DNA of 64,000 nucleotides from Malurus cyaneus samueli (lineage: Eukaryota; Chordata; Aves; Passeriformes; Maluridae), in NCBI GenBank assembly GCA_009741485.1, contig CM019236.1:36842568-36906567 (forward strand), in the 5' to 3' direction. Under the pieces are notes generated by a model. The model saw nothing but the letters and a program-made list of their open reading frames with translations, was not told the origin of the DNA and searched no databases. The position numbers and the translations under genes are program-made. Positions 24,801 to 38,800 of this stretch are shown here, piece after piece (positions within the stretch are counted from its first letter, which is position 1; every line of letters starts with the position of its first letter).

Positions 24801-26160
24801 AGTAGGGAAGGATATTGATGAAGGAAAGAACATGAAGAGTAGCATAAGAAGGAACAGGAGAATGGAAGGAGAAAGGAAGTCATCATCCTGTGACTTCAGG
24901 ATGATGTGGTAGGGACTAAAGAAAAGAGAAAAAGAAAAGACACCATTGCAATATTTTGCTGAATACTGAATGAAGTAAAAATTGATAATGCAGTTTTGCT
25001 TTTGTTGTCATACTTGATGCTTGATGCAACAATGCATACACAAAAGTGTTTTCTAAACATCTGATAGGAAAGTGTGAAATTAATTTATCACAGTTAGGGT
25101 GTTAAAAATCCAACAATGCTATCTAAAGGCATTTTTTTCCTCTTGTAACTAATTACAGAAGTTTCTTATTAGTTTGAATATAAATTAGAGAATTTCTATG
25201 AGCAGTCCTGTGTGCACAGCACTAAGTTGCAGACTAAGATAAGCATAGAAACGTGGAAAAATCCATTGCCTTTGGATGATACAAGGCAATCCTAGTTTCT
25301 TAACAGATCTCACAGCAGATTCTTTCTGTGCTAGTCTGAGTAATGCTTCATCAATCTGTAATTACTCCTAATGATGTAATTACTACTATGGAGAACTGAT
25401 AACTCAGTGTTGGAGAGCATTTGCCATTTATGCATTTTGCTTCACTGCAAGGAATTCTATGACTTGTAACCTTTCTGCAAATGATTTTGGGAAAATGCCA
25501 TATTGGTTATGAGGCATTCTGAAGAAGTCTTTTCCCTTTGGCAAGTTTGTGGGACAGGAAAACTGGCCTGAAAGTCCATCTGATTTCATGTCCTTTCTAG
25601 AATGAAAGTTCAAGTTTTCTTCTAGGTATTCTGCTGTCAGAGATAACATAAAAATGAAAACCCAAACTGTATGATCTCTGTATCAAAGGTGGAAGTGTTG
25701 GACACTGTCACATCTCCTTATCATCTTTGGTTTTTTCATATCCATATGTTACTTTTCTATCTTGACACCATGGTCATACTGTTGTATCATTTTTATAGCT
25801 TTTTAGACAAAAGTAACTGCTTCAGAACTTGGTGTGTTTGCTGCTCGAGTTTTCATAGTAGTTCACATTATCTTATATCAGTCATGAACAAATAAAGGTT
25901 AAAGGGTAAGAGAAGCTAAAGAATTCAGAATTTGACCTAGTGAAGGAACATAGTATTAATTTTTTCTCATATACCAGAGTCTGTTGAAACATCTTTTACT
26001 GTTATACCACTATCCATTTTCACTGACATAGCTGGAATATGTGAGATGACAAGTAGGCCCCTAAGGAAGGGACTCAGATGTTGATGTTTTTCTGGTATAC
26101 CACACGATAGAAATACAAGTTAGAAGATAACCCTGGAAAAATGAAGGATATATTTCATCT
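18851..26160. other. Anonymous non-coding DNA
   Basis: No supported gene or transposon. Minor structures are a perfect hairpin at 22030-22060, a short 11-base tandem near 23684, and purine-rich stretches around 20790-20850 and 24730-24960. Open frames are short and unremarkable. Confidence 0.5.
22030..22060. other. Perfect 13-bp inverted repeat, 5-base loop
   Basis: TCTCTGTACCTTG, the loop AGTCC, then CAAGGTACAGAGA: all 13 pairs match. It would fold as a hairpin in single-stranded DNA or RNA. There is no T run after it and no gene next to it, so I assign no role. Confidence 0.7.
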
Positions 26161-26201
26161 CTGTGTGGTTTTCAAGTAGTTGCATCATGCAGCTAATGCA
26201 A

Positions 26202-26257
26202 AATAAAATTAGCTCTTTTTTTTTATTTTAGCAAAAAAAAAAAAAAAAAAAAAAAAA
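26202..26257 (+). other. AATAAA followed by an A25 run
   Basis: A polyadenylation hexamer at 26202-26207 is followed 26 bases downstream by 25 consecutive A residues (26233-26257), with a T-rich stretch in between. This spacing mimics the 3' end of a polyadenylated transcript copied into DNA. I cannot recognise a source gene in the preceding ~500 bases or see flanking target duplications. It may equally be a plain A-rich microsatellite. Confidence 0.5.
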
Positions 26258-29200
26258 GTAATACCACGGGAACTTTCTCTGACTCATGCCCTGAAGATGA
26301 GCTCCAAGAAGCAGCTCTGAAAGGTTCCTCACCTTGGGGCACTGATAAATTCTACCTCCTTTGCTCATTCCCATACTTTCTGAATGTGTATTTATGCACT
26401 TTCACTCAAAGAATGTGATTGCATGAATATCACACTCATAGGAAACCAGCCTAAAAATAATAGCTTTAATTTTTTTGGCTACTCCTGAAAGTATGTTTTA
26501 AAGAACTTAAAGGTGTTCCGCAGTTAGGTTAATGAAAGATATTACTGAAAAGTTGAAAGGAATTTTAAACTCTGTTTCACTAAGAAGCTGAATGTAAGTT
26601 CCCCTGTTGTTTTATTTCTTTTACTGAGTAATCTGATTGCACCCCATTTCCTTTGAATTTTGGTCTTTTCTGGTTTGTGTTATGCCTCTTTCCAACAGTA
26701 CTATAGGAAATATTAACCAAGCACGAGCTGTACTATGAAGGTTTTCTGCGGCTAGGACATCAGCAAGCCAACGACTTTCCAATTACACTCTACAGGAAAG
26801 AGGCTGCGCTGTTGACATGTTGTTGCAAGATGTCTTTCTTAAAAACTCCATCATAGATAACTGAGCATTGGTCTCATACCATTAAGCTGAACAATTGGAG
26901 ACTTTGTCTCTTTTACATAGAGGTGCAGAGTGTTTTGATGTTTGGAAACACAGATTCACACGAGTAAGAAGGACAAGGAGATGCAAAGGATAGGGAAAAG
27001 TACGGTGATTGTTGGAATAGAAGCTTTCTGAGGCACCTCAGAATCTTTTCTTCAGTCACCTTTGCAAGGTGTGCCTGGATGAGGTGATACACACAATGAG
27101 ATGCTTCCTCATTTCCAGGCTTATATGCCAGCTGCAGCAGCAAACTGAGGACCTCTGTTTTTCTAGAAGAAAAACCACAAGCAATGCTTCATTGGTGTGA
27201 GAAAGGCACAGTTATATTGCTTTCAGCACAGCTTGGACGATTTACATTGGCTCCAGAAAGTCTTGCATGGTGAAATCACATTCTCATTGCAGAGGAGCTC
27301 AAAACTAAGAATAAACTGGGGGGTTTGTGTCCCCATAACCATAATTTTAAGTGGTCTTTCATGAGAAGGAAGGTGCAGTTCCAGAAACAATTTATGATTT
27401 CTGAACAATTTATGAGCATACAATTCTGAACAGGAAATTGATTCAAGACACAAGTTATCACTGGCAGACCTCATTTATATGCAGCAAAAAAATCACCTAC
27501 AGCTTTCCTGAGATTGGCCCGCGCTCAACATGCCTTCACTGATTACATGTGTTGCCTGCAGCTCCGTTTTGATTGCACACACTCTATCCCCAAGGTCTCT
27601 TTAGGAGACTGTTACACAGAACATGTTGTTCCATAGGAGCCTCCTTTCAACAAGGAATCTGTCTTCACTGTCATGTCTGTCATACCAGACATAAATCAGT
27701 GTCAATATATCCCTCCAAAAACAGTCTGGGCCTGCTCTACCTTCAGGCAGCCTGAGACAGTTGGCACACACTGCCTCTGTCCCAAGACCTGGAGGTGGTC
27801 CTTCTGCACTGCTGAATTTATGAAGATTTGTCAACTGAAAAAGAAAGATGAATTCCATGTAGAGGCAAGATCTTCCTGTATTTGACCCTGGGAGGTTTTT
27901 TCTTATCCCTTTTGGCTCTGTGCATCTTACCAGTGGCTCTTTCTGCCCTCCTAGTCTAACTAATTGATTCCTTTCTCTTGTGACGCTTTTGTAATTGGAC
28001 TGCAATAAATTATACCCTGCTGTTTAATAATGTGTCAGATATTGTTTTAACTTGTCCAATGCGAAGAATTGATAACCAGAAACTGAATCATAAAGCATCA
28101 TAGAATTTTACTGGTATTAAACATACACTTAATAATTCTGCTGTCACTTACATCTACATAAATCCAGTATGACTCCACTGGCCTCAAGTACTTTCTCAGC
28201 ATTTGCACCACTGTGAGTGATGGCAGATTTTAACTCTTCATTTCTGTGGTGAGATAGATGGACTCCAGGCCAAGATACACAGACTGCGTTGGGAAAGCAG
28301 TGAGTAATGCTGCATAATAATTGGAAGAGGCTAAATTAAAAACACTGATGTTTGCCTGAGGATGCTGTATTCATGAAGAGGGTGGCTAAGAAGTATCCCT
28401 TTACCTAGAACCTAGTATTGCAGTGAATCTCTGCCACGCATAAAACCTGAAGTTTTTACAAATATTTTCTAAACTTGGTGAAGTACTATTTCCTGTACTA
28501 GCAGGATTCAGACAGCAAGAGCAGGCTGCCAGGCAAAGACCAGACTCTTCTCAAGAGAGCAATTGTTTTCCCTATCACTGTGAGTCAATCTGGTCTCTGG
28601 ACTGCTTCAGTCTCTTCTCACTGCAGCAGACTGGCCAACTGCGCCAAATTATGTGTCAAGGCTTTTGGCTGTGCAACCTATTTCCCACAGAACACCAGAG
28701 AATTGCACTCTTCATTTAAGTCACTGACTGGACTGCAACCATTGAGCTCTTTTATACAGGATAGAAAAGCTCGTGTTTCAGCTGTTATTTTGCATGGGGA
28801 CTTCTTTTTTCATTATTGTGGCCACATACCACTGGCAGTTGTACAAATTAAAAACAATGTTTTAATCCACACAGCCCCTTGACACTACTGTCCACATATC
28901 CTAGGACAAAACATTTTTACTCAACTGCTTCAGAATTTTATTTAAATAAAAAATCCTAGAAAGTAGATGTGATGTTTTGCACTGCCTTACCTGCAACGAG
29001 AATGTGCAATCATTCTCTTCATATGCCTATTTAAAATCCTGGGCATGAATCATAACCACTGACCCATATAGATCCGTTTTCTTTACCTCTCTGAAATACC
29101 AAAAGAAAAGTAGGTTAACGGTGACTCACATTTATCTTAGCTGAGGTGGTTGAACCTTGGGAATCCAAGGATGACTGTTGTTTCATGCATTAATTGGAGA

Positions 29201-32200
29201 CCCATTAAAAATACTCCCTTTAAAGAGGTGTGTACTGGCTGCTACCCTTGGCATCCTGGCAGACTTCCTTGGACAAATATGTTAGAAATCAGGTCCCAGC
29301 TAGGGAAAGCTGTCCACAAGATGTATGGGGACCTTTTCTCAGCATGGACCCAGAAGTGCAGAAAGTTTTGGTGTCAGTGGTTTAGAAGTGGCACCGTACA
29401 GTGCTAAGAGCAGAACTGCCTCCATAAGGAGTACATTTACAACTTTTTTTCTGGTCCCTGTAGTTCATGCTCCTTTGCTTTAATTTAGGACATGTGGAAA
29501 AGTGCACACATGCCATTGATATATCTGGTACAACTTTAGATTGAGCATGAGGGTTTGCTCTGGAGCCACAAGGAAAAATTCTACCAGCATCTATGCATTT
29601 CCTGGCTAAATTTGGTCCACCAAGATTTACAGCAGTGCCTGCATGATACAGGTGGGATTTTTAGAAGTCTTTAATTTTGTGTTGCATAATATTCAAGTCT
29701 GCATTTCTATTTACTGTGTCTAATTTAGGAAGATACTCTGGTTTTCTGTCCACTTTATGTACATCTTGGAAAATAAATGAAAACAGGCATGACTCAAACA
29801 ATAAAAAGTTCTAAATAAGGAAAAGACAGATAGGGTCTTTTGAAACTTTTAAATGAAAACCTGATACAGGAAAAAGAAACGAGTCTAACAAATAGACTTC
29901 CTATGCATTGAAAGATCAAATAGAACCAAAAGCTGAGCAGTTAATATAACACATATTTACTGCCTATGCTGCAGAACAACAGCATTCTCCTCGCCAGCAG
30001 AACAATCAAGAAGAGCCTGAAAAACTTATCATTCAGTGTTTTATGTTTTTTTCCCTATTGTTCACATTCATATGTAGCCAAATCTTCAAGTCTTGACCTA
30101 CATTGAACTCACTCCGTGCCAAGACAAAGTTGACACTAGGCCTATATTGTTGCTTGTGCTAGAGCATACAAAACATTAAGGGTGGTGCTCTCACAGCTAC
30201 TGTTTCTCAATAGGGAATTTCATGGCCTTTTGAAGTAATTCAACATCTTGTTTACAGCAAAGTTTGAAAGACAGTCATGCATCTAAATCACTTACACTAG
30301 TTTGAAAACACTGCCCTGGGAGAGCTGAAGTGAAGTCACAGTAACATGGTCAGAGAGAAGCAGGGTTTCTGGTGGCAGTCCGTATTTAGTTTGTGTGCTA
30401 AAGTGAGGTTCCTGTGACTGCCAACCTTCCTCATGCCCCAGCTTGTGTCTGACAGCTGTGCAGCCCTGTCTCGTGTATCATCACAGGGATCTTGGAGCCG
30501 GAGCTGTGCTGACAGTGCTGCCGGCAGCGCTCAGGGCTAGGTGCATGTCATTCCTCTCTCCCTGCAGAGCTGGCTGTGCAGTGTGGTCAGTCGTCGAAAC
30601 TTGCTCCAGTCAGTAAACAGAGCAGGAGAGTCATGCAAGATTCACAGGGAGGTGTTTATCAGTGTTACTCCTCTATTTCCATGAGCACACTGCAAACACG
30701 GCATATGTTACTCTGACAGCTCCTGAGCTTCTTGCAATGCTGTGCACACAGCCAGGGCCTTACTGGGACCAAATATGAATTCCCATGTCAGGCTTTTTAT
30801 TTCTGCAAGCAAGTCAATGTAATAGTCACCCTTTTTATATTTGTAAATAAATTACCATAGCATTTTCACTGTTGGAATTAACTGAGTACCTAATTACAGT
30901 GATAGAGAACTATTCTTTCATGGCCTAATTAGAATATTGAAATACTGTACTTACCCTCCACTAAGAGGGTACATACACACACATGTGTGAACATTCTTTC
31001 TTTAAAAAATAAAACCAAAGCATCAAAATCTCACATGGGCTTATGTGTCGGTAAAAGACAGGAGCAAACTTGTGCATGTCCTACCATGAAGGTATTTTCT
31101 GTGAATTGGGCCGTAAGATTGCAATTCTAAGCAGCCACACAATTAATTCTTCAGTTATGCAGTCCAATTAGGACAAATGCTTCCTTTCTAGTTTAATTAG
31201 AGATGGGTAAGCTCGTTTGAGCTTATTTGTATAAAATATGTGCTCATTAAACAAGGCCTGGATTTTGTTCAGCTTGTTAGAAATGTTGTAAAAAAAGAGC
31301 TTTCTCACACTGGCTCTGGCCTTTTTAACCCTTTAAAGACCACAGATCTGAGTGGTCTATCAGCTATCCTCCAAGCACAGTGCACTTGCTTCTCTCAGAA
31401 AAAGAAGGAGGGTGATTGCACTACAGTTGGAATATTTGTAAACTCCACGCTGCCGTGGAGATAAGCATTTGCCACAGGCAGATATCATTTATTGTGACAT
31501 CCCTCCCTGGGGGCCGATGCAATCGATATAGGCTTTGTAGGGTTTGTGAATCTCTTTTCAGAGCTCCCTGGCAGCAGAACGAAGGAGAAACTTCACGCAT
31601 AACCTGTCTGCTGAGAAAAGAGAAGAGCACTTAGGAATCAGTATGTGGATACCTCTGTGGGGAATGAAGTAGAAAGATTTACATGAAAACTGTACTATAT
31701 GAAGCCACAAAGGGCACAAAGTCAGTTAAAATCTCCCAAGGCAAGGCAGTGCCAATGACTTGAGCATACTGTTCTCCCCTTTCCCCCTCTTATGTTAATT
31801 ATTTCTTTTGTGAGCTCATCTATTCAGCACACAGTAGTTCACAAAAGTGAAAGCACCTGCATGAATCTCATGTGAAAAATGCCCCAAAGCAGGACACCAT
31901 TTATTCAAACCATACCTTCAGAAAACCAAGCCCTCCATCCCTGTGGTCAGGGCAGATTTTCTCCTGACATGCTCCTTCAGCCTCATGTCTTTGAAGTGTA
32001 AGGCGGGAACGATTGAGCCACCTTCCAGGTTTCAAGTGGGTGCAGGGAAATGAAGCCTCACCAGACATAACTGAAAGCTCTCAAACCTTGGCAGGAGCTA
32101 TGGCACATGGGCACTGCCAGAGTAGAAATCTCCCAGATGGCTAGAAAAGGCACAAGGGCAGGCTGTCAAAGATTAAAGTCTAATTTATCGCTCTTGGAGC

Positions 32201-35149
32201 CACACATTCCCCAACACTGTCAGCAAAACGGACAAATGCAAACTACAGGCTCACACAAAGTGGTAGATGGCAGCCTTGGCCAAATGAGCTCTGGGGCATG
32301 ACACAGCTATCTTACAAATGCAAATCCACCCCTTTTCTCCTGCACGTGAGGGGGATTAAGCATGCAACAAGTGTGCATTCAAATATTGTGTGCACAAACA
32401 CAGCTCTTGCCCTTTGAAATCCTAGCCCTCAACGCCTCTAGTTTCTGCTGTAATGATTAGAGCCTTGGTTTGAGAGGCAGAGAAGGAGGAGAAAAGTATG
32501 TTTCACAGGTGATTTCTACAGGGCAGATAATAGCCCACAGACTAAACAAAGCTTGGATTTGGGGTTTGAAGCCCATTGTTCAAAAGCTGAGAGAAAATGG
32601 CATGGCTCTAGAGTCATTACTGTCTTGGCCTAAGGGCTGCCTGCAGCCACTTGTGGGTTGGCAAAACCTCTGAATCAGAGGGAAAATGTAGCATATATAC
32701 AAGACGAAGCTCTAGGCTCTGCATTTGGGACTACATTAAAAGTCTGCTGAACTTAATGGAAAGCTGGGCTTCAGAGACCATGCAATGCCATAGCAATGAG
32801 ACACGACTCAGCTCTACAAAGCAGGGCTTTTGGCTTCCTCCGTGGCTAGGTGCTGAGCTTCTTACTGTCTCAACACCCACACTCTCAGGATTGCCTTGTG
32901 GGTGATATATGCTGTGAAATGAAGACACTGTAATTTTCTTAATTTTATTTAATTTCTGCAGATTTACGATGACATCATGGTATTTATGATCTTGTATTTT
33001 CACAGGTGTCATGTCGTCATCTCTTAATCTGAGCAAGTGCTTCATTGCAGTTAAAAGGGATGGTGTGGAAAGGAAATGCTGGTTTTGAGCTGGGACCTAC
33101 TGGGACCTGTCATGTTGTATTAGAAAAATAACCAAATGTAGACCTATTTTCAGCCATGTGTCAGAGGAAAATAACAGCAGAATTTCTTTTTAAGGATATT
33201 TGCTGGTCCCAAGATACTTTTTAATTTCAGAGGGAGATTTCCTAAATAATCAGCCAAAATGCAGAAGGAAGACTTTCGTAATTGGTAACCTGAAGAGCTA
33301 GCCCAGAGCTATTTCCTCTTTTCTCTCTCACTCTATTGACAGACAGCTTGTAGCAAATAGAAACACTAAAAGAGATGGCCACGACCTAAGGAATGGAGGG
33401 TCTCTCCTTCAGTCACCGAAGGGGATGCTCCTCAGGAAGAAAGCAACATGAAATTTTCCCTTACTTCTGCAAATGAAGGGTACTTCCCCACACAGGAAAT
33501 ACTTTTTACACTCTAGTTTTCTGCAGTGGGAGCTAATAGAATCATAAGGGTCATTTTACTGGCACTGTGCTTGTCCTTCAAATACTAAGTAACAGAACAA
33601 TAAATATGCAAGCCCAAAAGAGCAGAGGAAATATAACTATGGAGACATGTTTCCTGTTATCTAGCAGTCTTTCAGTAGTTTTAATTTTTTGGTAAGGTAC
33701 TATACAGGGATCAATATGGCGTTAGAATGGCCACGATTGCTAAACAGAAGTCTAAGTCATTTCAGATGAGGCTCCCCTGACTTCACTTTCTGAACACTGG
33801 CAAGTCACTGGGAATTTATTTCGGACTGAATCTGAGTGTCAGGGAAGTGACTGGCCTAACTCTCAGCTCCCATGCGCCTTTGCCCTCATTTTGTCTCAAA
33901 CCTCACTGTAATCATCAATATCCTCAGAAAAGCCAGGATAAAAATGTGTGAAATATTTACTTCTGGTTTTCAGATGCTATAAGATAATTATCTGTAGCAA
34001 TGGTAGTTTCTGATGTTACCTAGAGAAGAAAGAAAGCAAAGAGTTCACCTGAGGGCATAAATTTAAGCCACGCGTTGTGTGCACTGCTATGGCTTAAAGC
34101 TTTTCAGTCAAGTGGTTAACAAAATTCCATTGCACATAAATATTTTCAGGAAGTAGGGGATATGCTTTTTTAGCTCTGATTTAAAACCATTTTTTTCTGA
34201 AAATAAAGCACGTAGAGACAAATAAAGTCTCTACAATGAAGTCTGCCCATGCTTTTTCTTCCCTCACCACAACCATGTGAACTGAGAGAAGGAGGACGCA
34301 GTAATTTTAGCCAACACTTGTCCAAATATGCTAAATTTGCCCCAAGCAATTGTCTTCTGGCTAAAAAATTCTTTGAGCCTTCACACAGCCCAGAGTGAGT
34401 GGGAACAACTGTTCTGTCATTATGCCAAACACTTGGAACAGGAGCTGCACTCTGTGTCACATTAATGAACATTTACAATTGCAAGAGGTTAAAGGTGGAA
34501 AGGGAGTGTGGATGATAGAGATAGCTCTGGAATTTGGCTGACAGATCACAGGGAAGGCTGAGAGGTCCTCAACAAGCTAAGAAAAGCTCCCAAAGTCAGA
34601 AACCTTGCAGGACAAAGAATGTACTTGCTTACACCTGCTGGATTTGCTGAGTTTTCTACTCTACCTGAGACCGAAGGGAGTATTTTTCATCAGGGATGGA
34701 GAGCACAGGCATCTCCCCATCATCATACTGAACAAAGAAGTACAAAACTGCTATGTCCATGAGACTGTTAATATGGTCCTGATAGCTGGGGCCAAGCCTG
34801 AGTCACTGACAAGGGGATTTTCAGGTACCACTGTTGCCTTTGGGCACTGAGTCAAGGAGGATGCACAGCTCCTGTCTTGGCATCAGACAGCAGCACTGCC
34901 CCTCAGCAGAGATTCTTCATTAAGCTAATCAGCCTTAGGATATGATGGAGAAACCTTGCACAGACTAAAACAAGGATAACATTAGATGGCAGGAACTAAT
35001 AATAATTTTTACAGTGAGGTCATCAAGGGAGACCTCAAGGATTTCAGATTTGGAAGAGAGAGTGAAATAGATCAGAATCTGCTGATTATATCTATTATTT
35101 AGGAGGTAGAGATAAAACCTGATTTAAAAGAACTACAGAACTACAGAAA
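26258..35149. other. Anonymous non-coding DNA, some regulatory-looking patches
   Basis: No gene or clear transposon. 30780-31260 is AT-rich and carries three TAATTA cores (30891, 30926, 31194), the binding core of many homeodomain proteins. 32080-32345 contains an ATGCAAAT octamer-like site near 32318. These motifs are common by chance, and conservation cannot be judged from one sequence. Confidence 0.45.
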
Positions 35150-35885
35150 GGCCTCAAAGAACTAAGATACAAAGTAAGAAAATGGTAGATGAAATTCAGT
35201 ATAGGTAACTGTAAACTGCATGTCGTTGAAAAAGGTTCCAGCTTTACTTATACTATGAGCAGCTCTGCTGGGACTGTTTCTGTAGAGTAATAGAATCTTG
35301 GTTTTCACAGAAAAAAACGCCAACCACTATGCTATATGGCTTAAAATGATAATTTGTGTGCTTGGATTTTCTGAGGAAAAAAAAGCACGGTAAAAAATGC
35401 CACAACCTTTATTGACCCACACCTGAGTACCGCGTAGTTGCTTGAGAACACAGAAGAAATGGAAAAGGCATAGAGAAAAACAGCAACTGAGATTATTGTT
35501 AGTAGTTCCTACTAAGTCAGTCAGGGAATGGGAGAAAATAGCAGGGAAGAAGCATTTGCCATTTCCTCTGTAGCAGGAACCAGGGGACATCAAAGGAGAT
35601 TAGTGCAGAAAACAAAACACAAAATACCTCTGCAGGGTTCTCCACAGGGAGGGCATCAGGGCAGTGTGCATATTAAGACACAAGGTTTCAAGAGAGAATT
35701 GCACAAATTCAGAGAAGAAAAATCTAATGGTAGGCTACTGCTTACGAAGGTCCAGGAATTACTGAACGGCTTGCCACTGGATATTGGGAAAGTGTTCAAG
35801 AGAAATATGCCTCTTTCCTTAATATCTGGGCATCAGACATTGCTGAAGACAGGATGTTAGACAAGGTCAGCCTTTAGTTCTGATG
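35150..35885 (+). mobile_element. Old, decayed CR1-type LINE
   Basis: Several blocks match the older CR1 lineages that I know from reptile and bird genomes, in the right order. 'GATGAAATTCAGTATAGGTA' is near 35189. 'CCACACCTGAGTACCGCGTA' near 35418 corresponds to the block around the invariant 'ACACCTTGAGTACTG'. 'TGGAAAAGGCATAGAGAAAA' is near 35461. 'GGCTTGCCACTGGATATTG' near 35769 is the region before the stop. A 3' UTR piece near 35840 reads 'GAAGACAGGATGTTAGACAA' and continues to 'CCTTTAGTTCTGA'. The spacing is compressed by deletions and no reading frame survives. Limits are approximate, and similarity may reach a little further left, to about 34990. Confidence 0.72.
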
Positions 35886-38800
35886 CTTTTTTCTAAGTTT
35901 TCGGTCACCTCTCTGTTTGCTACACAGCACAGAGTATCTCTCTGGCACTGCTATGACACAGCTGCAAATGCTCTGTAGTGTCACCACCACAGGTGGTGAT
36001 TCAGATAGCTACTAGCATATGATACCTGCTCTTATCCTTGAATGTCACTGGGTCATTCCCCAAACCAAGCTGGCATGTGACAGACTCTGGGTATAGCAGT
36101 CACTGACTTCTGAAGGACTGGGTTTAAAACTATATATCTGCTTAAGAATTCTGAAAAAGGAAAAAAATATATTACTTTGCTGAATGCTGACTATCATGTT
36201 CACATCTTTTAACTGCAAGAAATCATATCACCAGGCAATCAGGAATATGTATGGAAGCTAAACTCTCCGGTAACTGTATCATGGGTTGTACAAATCTGAC
36301 AAGTTTCTTTATAAATAACATCATATTTATTTTTTAAAATTTTATTTATTGTAGACAGACAGGTGCAGGCCAATAATATGTCTCAGTTATGTAAGCTAGA
36401 TAGTTCTATATGTAATGCTGATATAGAGGAAATATATCCATTCCACAGGAAAAATCTTTATCCACAGTAAAACTAGAGAAAGATAATGGCAAATCTGGAT
36501 AGTGGTAGTCTGGATGAATGAAATAACACAGACTTGCAAACAGGCATGATTACATTTCTAACCTCTTCTATCATTTGTTCTCCTCAGGATGTATTTAATT
36601 ACCTTATTTTCATCACCATTGTTAAGTCTTTGAAGAGACGATTACTTTATGCAAAGGATCAACAAATTATGAAAAATAACTGTTAAGTAGGGAAGTATAC
36701 TGATCCTGGATTCCATAACTTTGAATGCACAGTTACTACTCTGCAAAAAGTGGTCTGCTTTGAGCAGTTAAAATAGAAAAGTCAAGAGTTGTAGGCAGTT
36801 TGCATGGGGAAGATACGAGATCTTCCTGTCTGTAGGTGCCAAACACTTCATGGAAAGCTAGACCCTCAGATTTACCCCCATTGTTTCAGGGGATAACATG
36901 ACTTACAAGGCTTCTCCTCAGCCTGTCTCGACAGGTCAAATAAGCCAGCTCCAGAAAAGTTTTCATCTCAGAATAAAGGAAGTGTTGAGCCAGGGGACAG
37001 AGTTCCGCCTTGTGAATCGCTTATTCCTTCTTCCTTCCATGATCCTGTAACAAAGTAGGCCTGCTTTTGGGCTTGTGACAGTGGAGCAGAAGAGTCTGCA
37101 TGTTCTTTCAAACTCTTTTGGATCTCTGCAATCCAATTCTCCCTCATGCACTCCTAAGAGACCAGCGAGTGAACTTATTCCAGTTTCAAAACATTTATTT
37201 GAAATCTTGAGCAGACTGCTTAAGCTCACAGGCCAGCATGCTGCTGGCAGCATGGGGTCCCTTAATTTCCAGTTCTGGGTTTTCATCACAATATCTTCTG
37301 CCAGGAGCAGATTTCAGACAGCCTCTAGGCACTTCTCTGGAGATCCAGTCAAACCTTCCCACGAATGCAAAGTGGCTGCAGGCAGCGCTCATATGTGTGA
37401 GCCAGAGGAAGAGAGCAGGGATCAGAAATTTAATATCTCATTGTAAAAAATGAACGCCTGGAACTTCAAGTATACTTTCTTTGTAAGGCCTACATTACAA
37501 TGGGGTTGTCTATGTCTTTATATAACCATGGGATTCAAGGCTTTTCTCCAGTTTAATCAGCGTATGGCCACGTCCCCTGCAATCTTTTGACACACATCCT
37601 TTGTTCTCATGGTTGGCAGATCACGGTGTTGTGCTAGAACTCATTGAGGTTTTCTGCTCTCCAAATATGCCTCAGACAGATCTTCTAAAATTCCCACTCT
37701 CATGGGAGGGCTCACCATTTCTTAACTGTGACGATTGTCTGCCTTGACCCTGCGTGTCCCAGCCACTCACCATCATGTTGTTCAGGCTGTGCTACTCAGA
37801 CCTGTGTTCTGCTTCCAGGATTGTGTCACAAATGACAGCAGGCAGGCAAGTGCCTTCTGGGGCTCTCCTGGTTACCAGTTACTGGGGCAGCAGAGAACAA
37901 AGGGTGCTGACACTCATGAGGTGCTGTGTCATCTCATCTATTCTTATGTTTCATTACAAGTTACCCTAGACAAAGTAGGTCAACAAAAATTGATCAATAT
38001 CTATTCATATTTGTTGGCAGCCCTGGAATGCAGTCCATTTTCAGTTTGATTCCTGAAGCGCCTCTATCTCCTAGCTCTCTCAGGGAGAAAAGTTTGGATT
38101 TTTTTTCAGAACACTCACCCATGTTGAAATGTGCCTGGACCCAATTACCACCCAGCAAAACAGGGTCCTTACGATGAGGCCACGCAGTCTCCCTAGTCAG
38201 CAAGACAGGTTATCGAGGAAATTTCTCAAGAAGGGTTCTCAAAGTCCATTACTGGAGTGAGCAGCTCTGCTGAGACTTGTAAACTTTGTGTCCCTCTCCT
38301 GTTTCAGATGTGAGCCTTTCAGACCAGAGCCCTGTTTTTGTCTTCCCATCCAAACTCCCTTCTTTGCCATTTAAAACCTGTGGCACAATGTATTTCAGGT
38401 GGAGAGGACTTCGTGGCCTTGGGTATACAACAAGGCCTTGGAGAATAATTGCAGCCTCCTCAATCAATTTCAGACATGTTATGACAGAGTCTTTTAATCT
38501 GATTGTTTGTGCAGCTTTAGAAAAGCCAGAGATGTGAGCTAAACATCTGCTGCTCCTTGCTATACTTTTTCAAAAATTGTTATTATTATTTTATAGGGTA
38601 GTGCAGTGAGAGACTGCAGAAGTGCCTGTTTGGTTTGACCAAACTCCTTGAACAGATGTTTTCCAATTGTGAAAGGATCTGACCTTCATATAAATCAAGA
38701 ACTTTTTAATGTTGTGCCCAAACATTGGAAATAACAGCATAGTTTAGTGATAGTTTTCATAATTTAAAAGGTGAGTTTCTCGCTGGAATGAATAGTAGTT

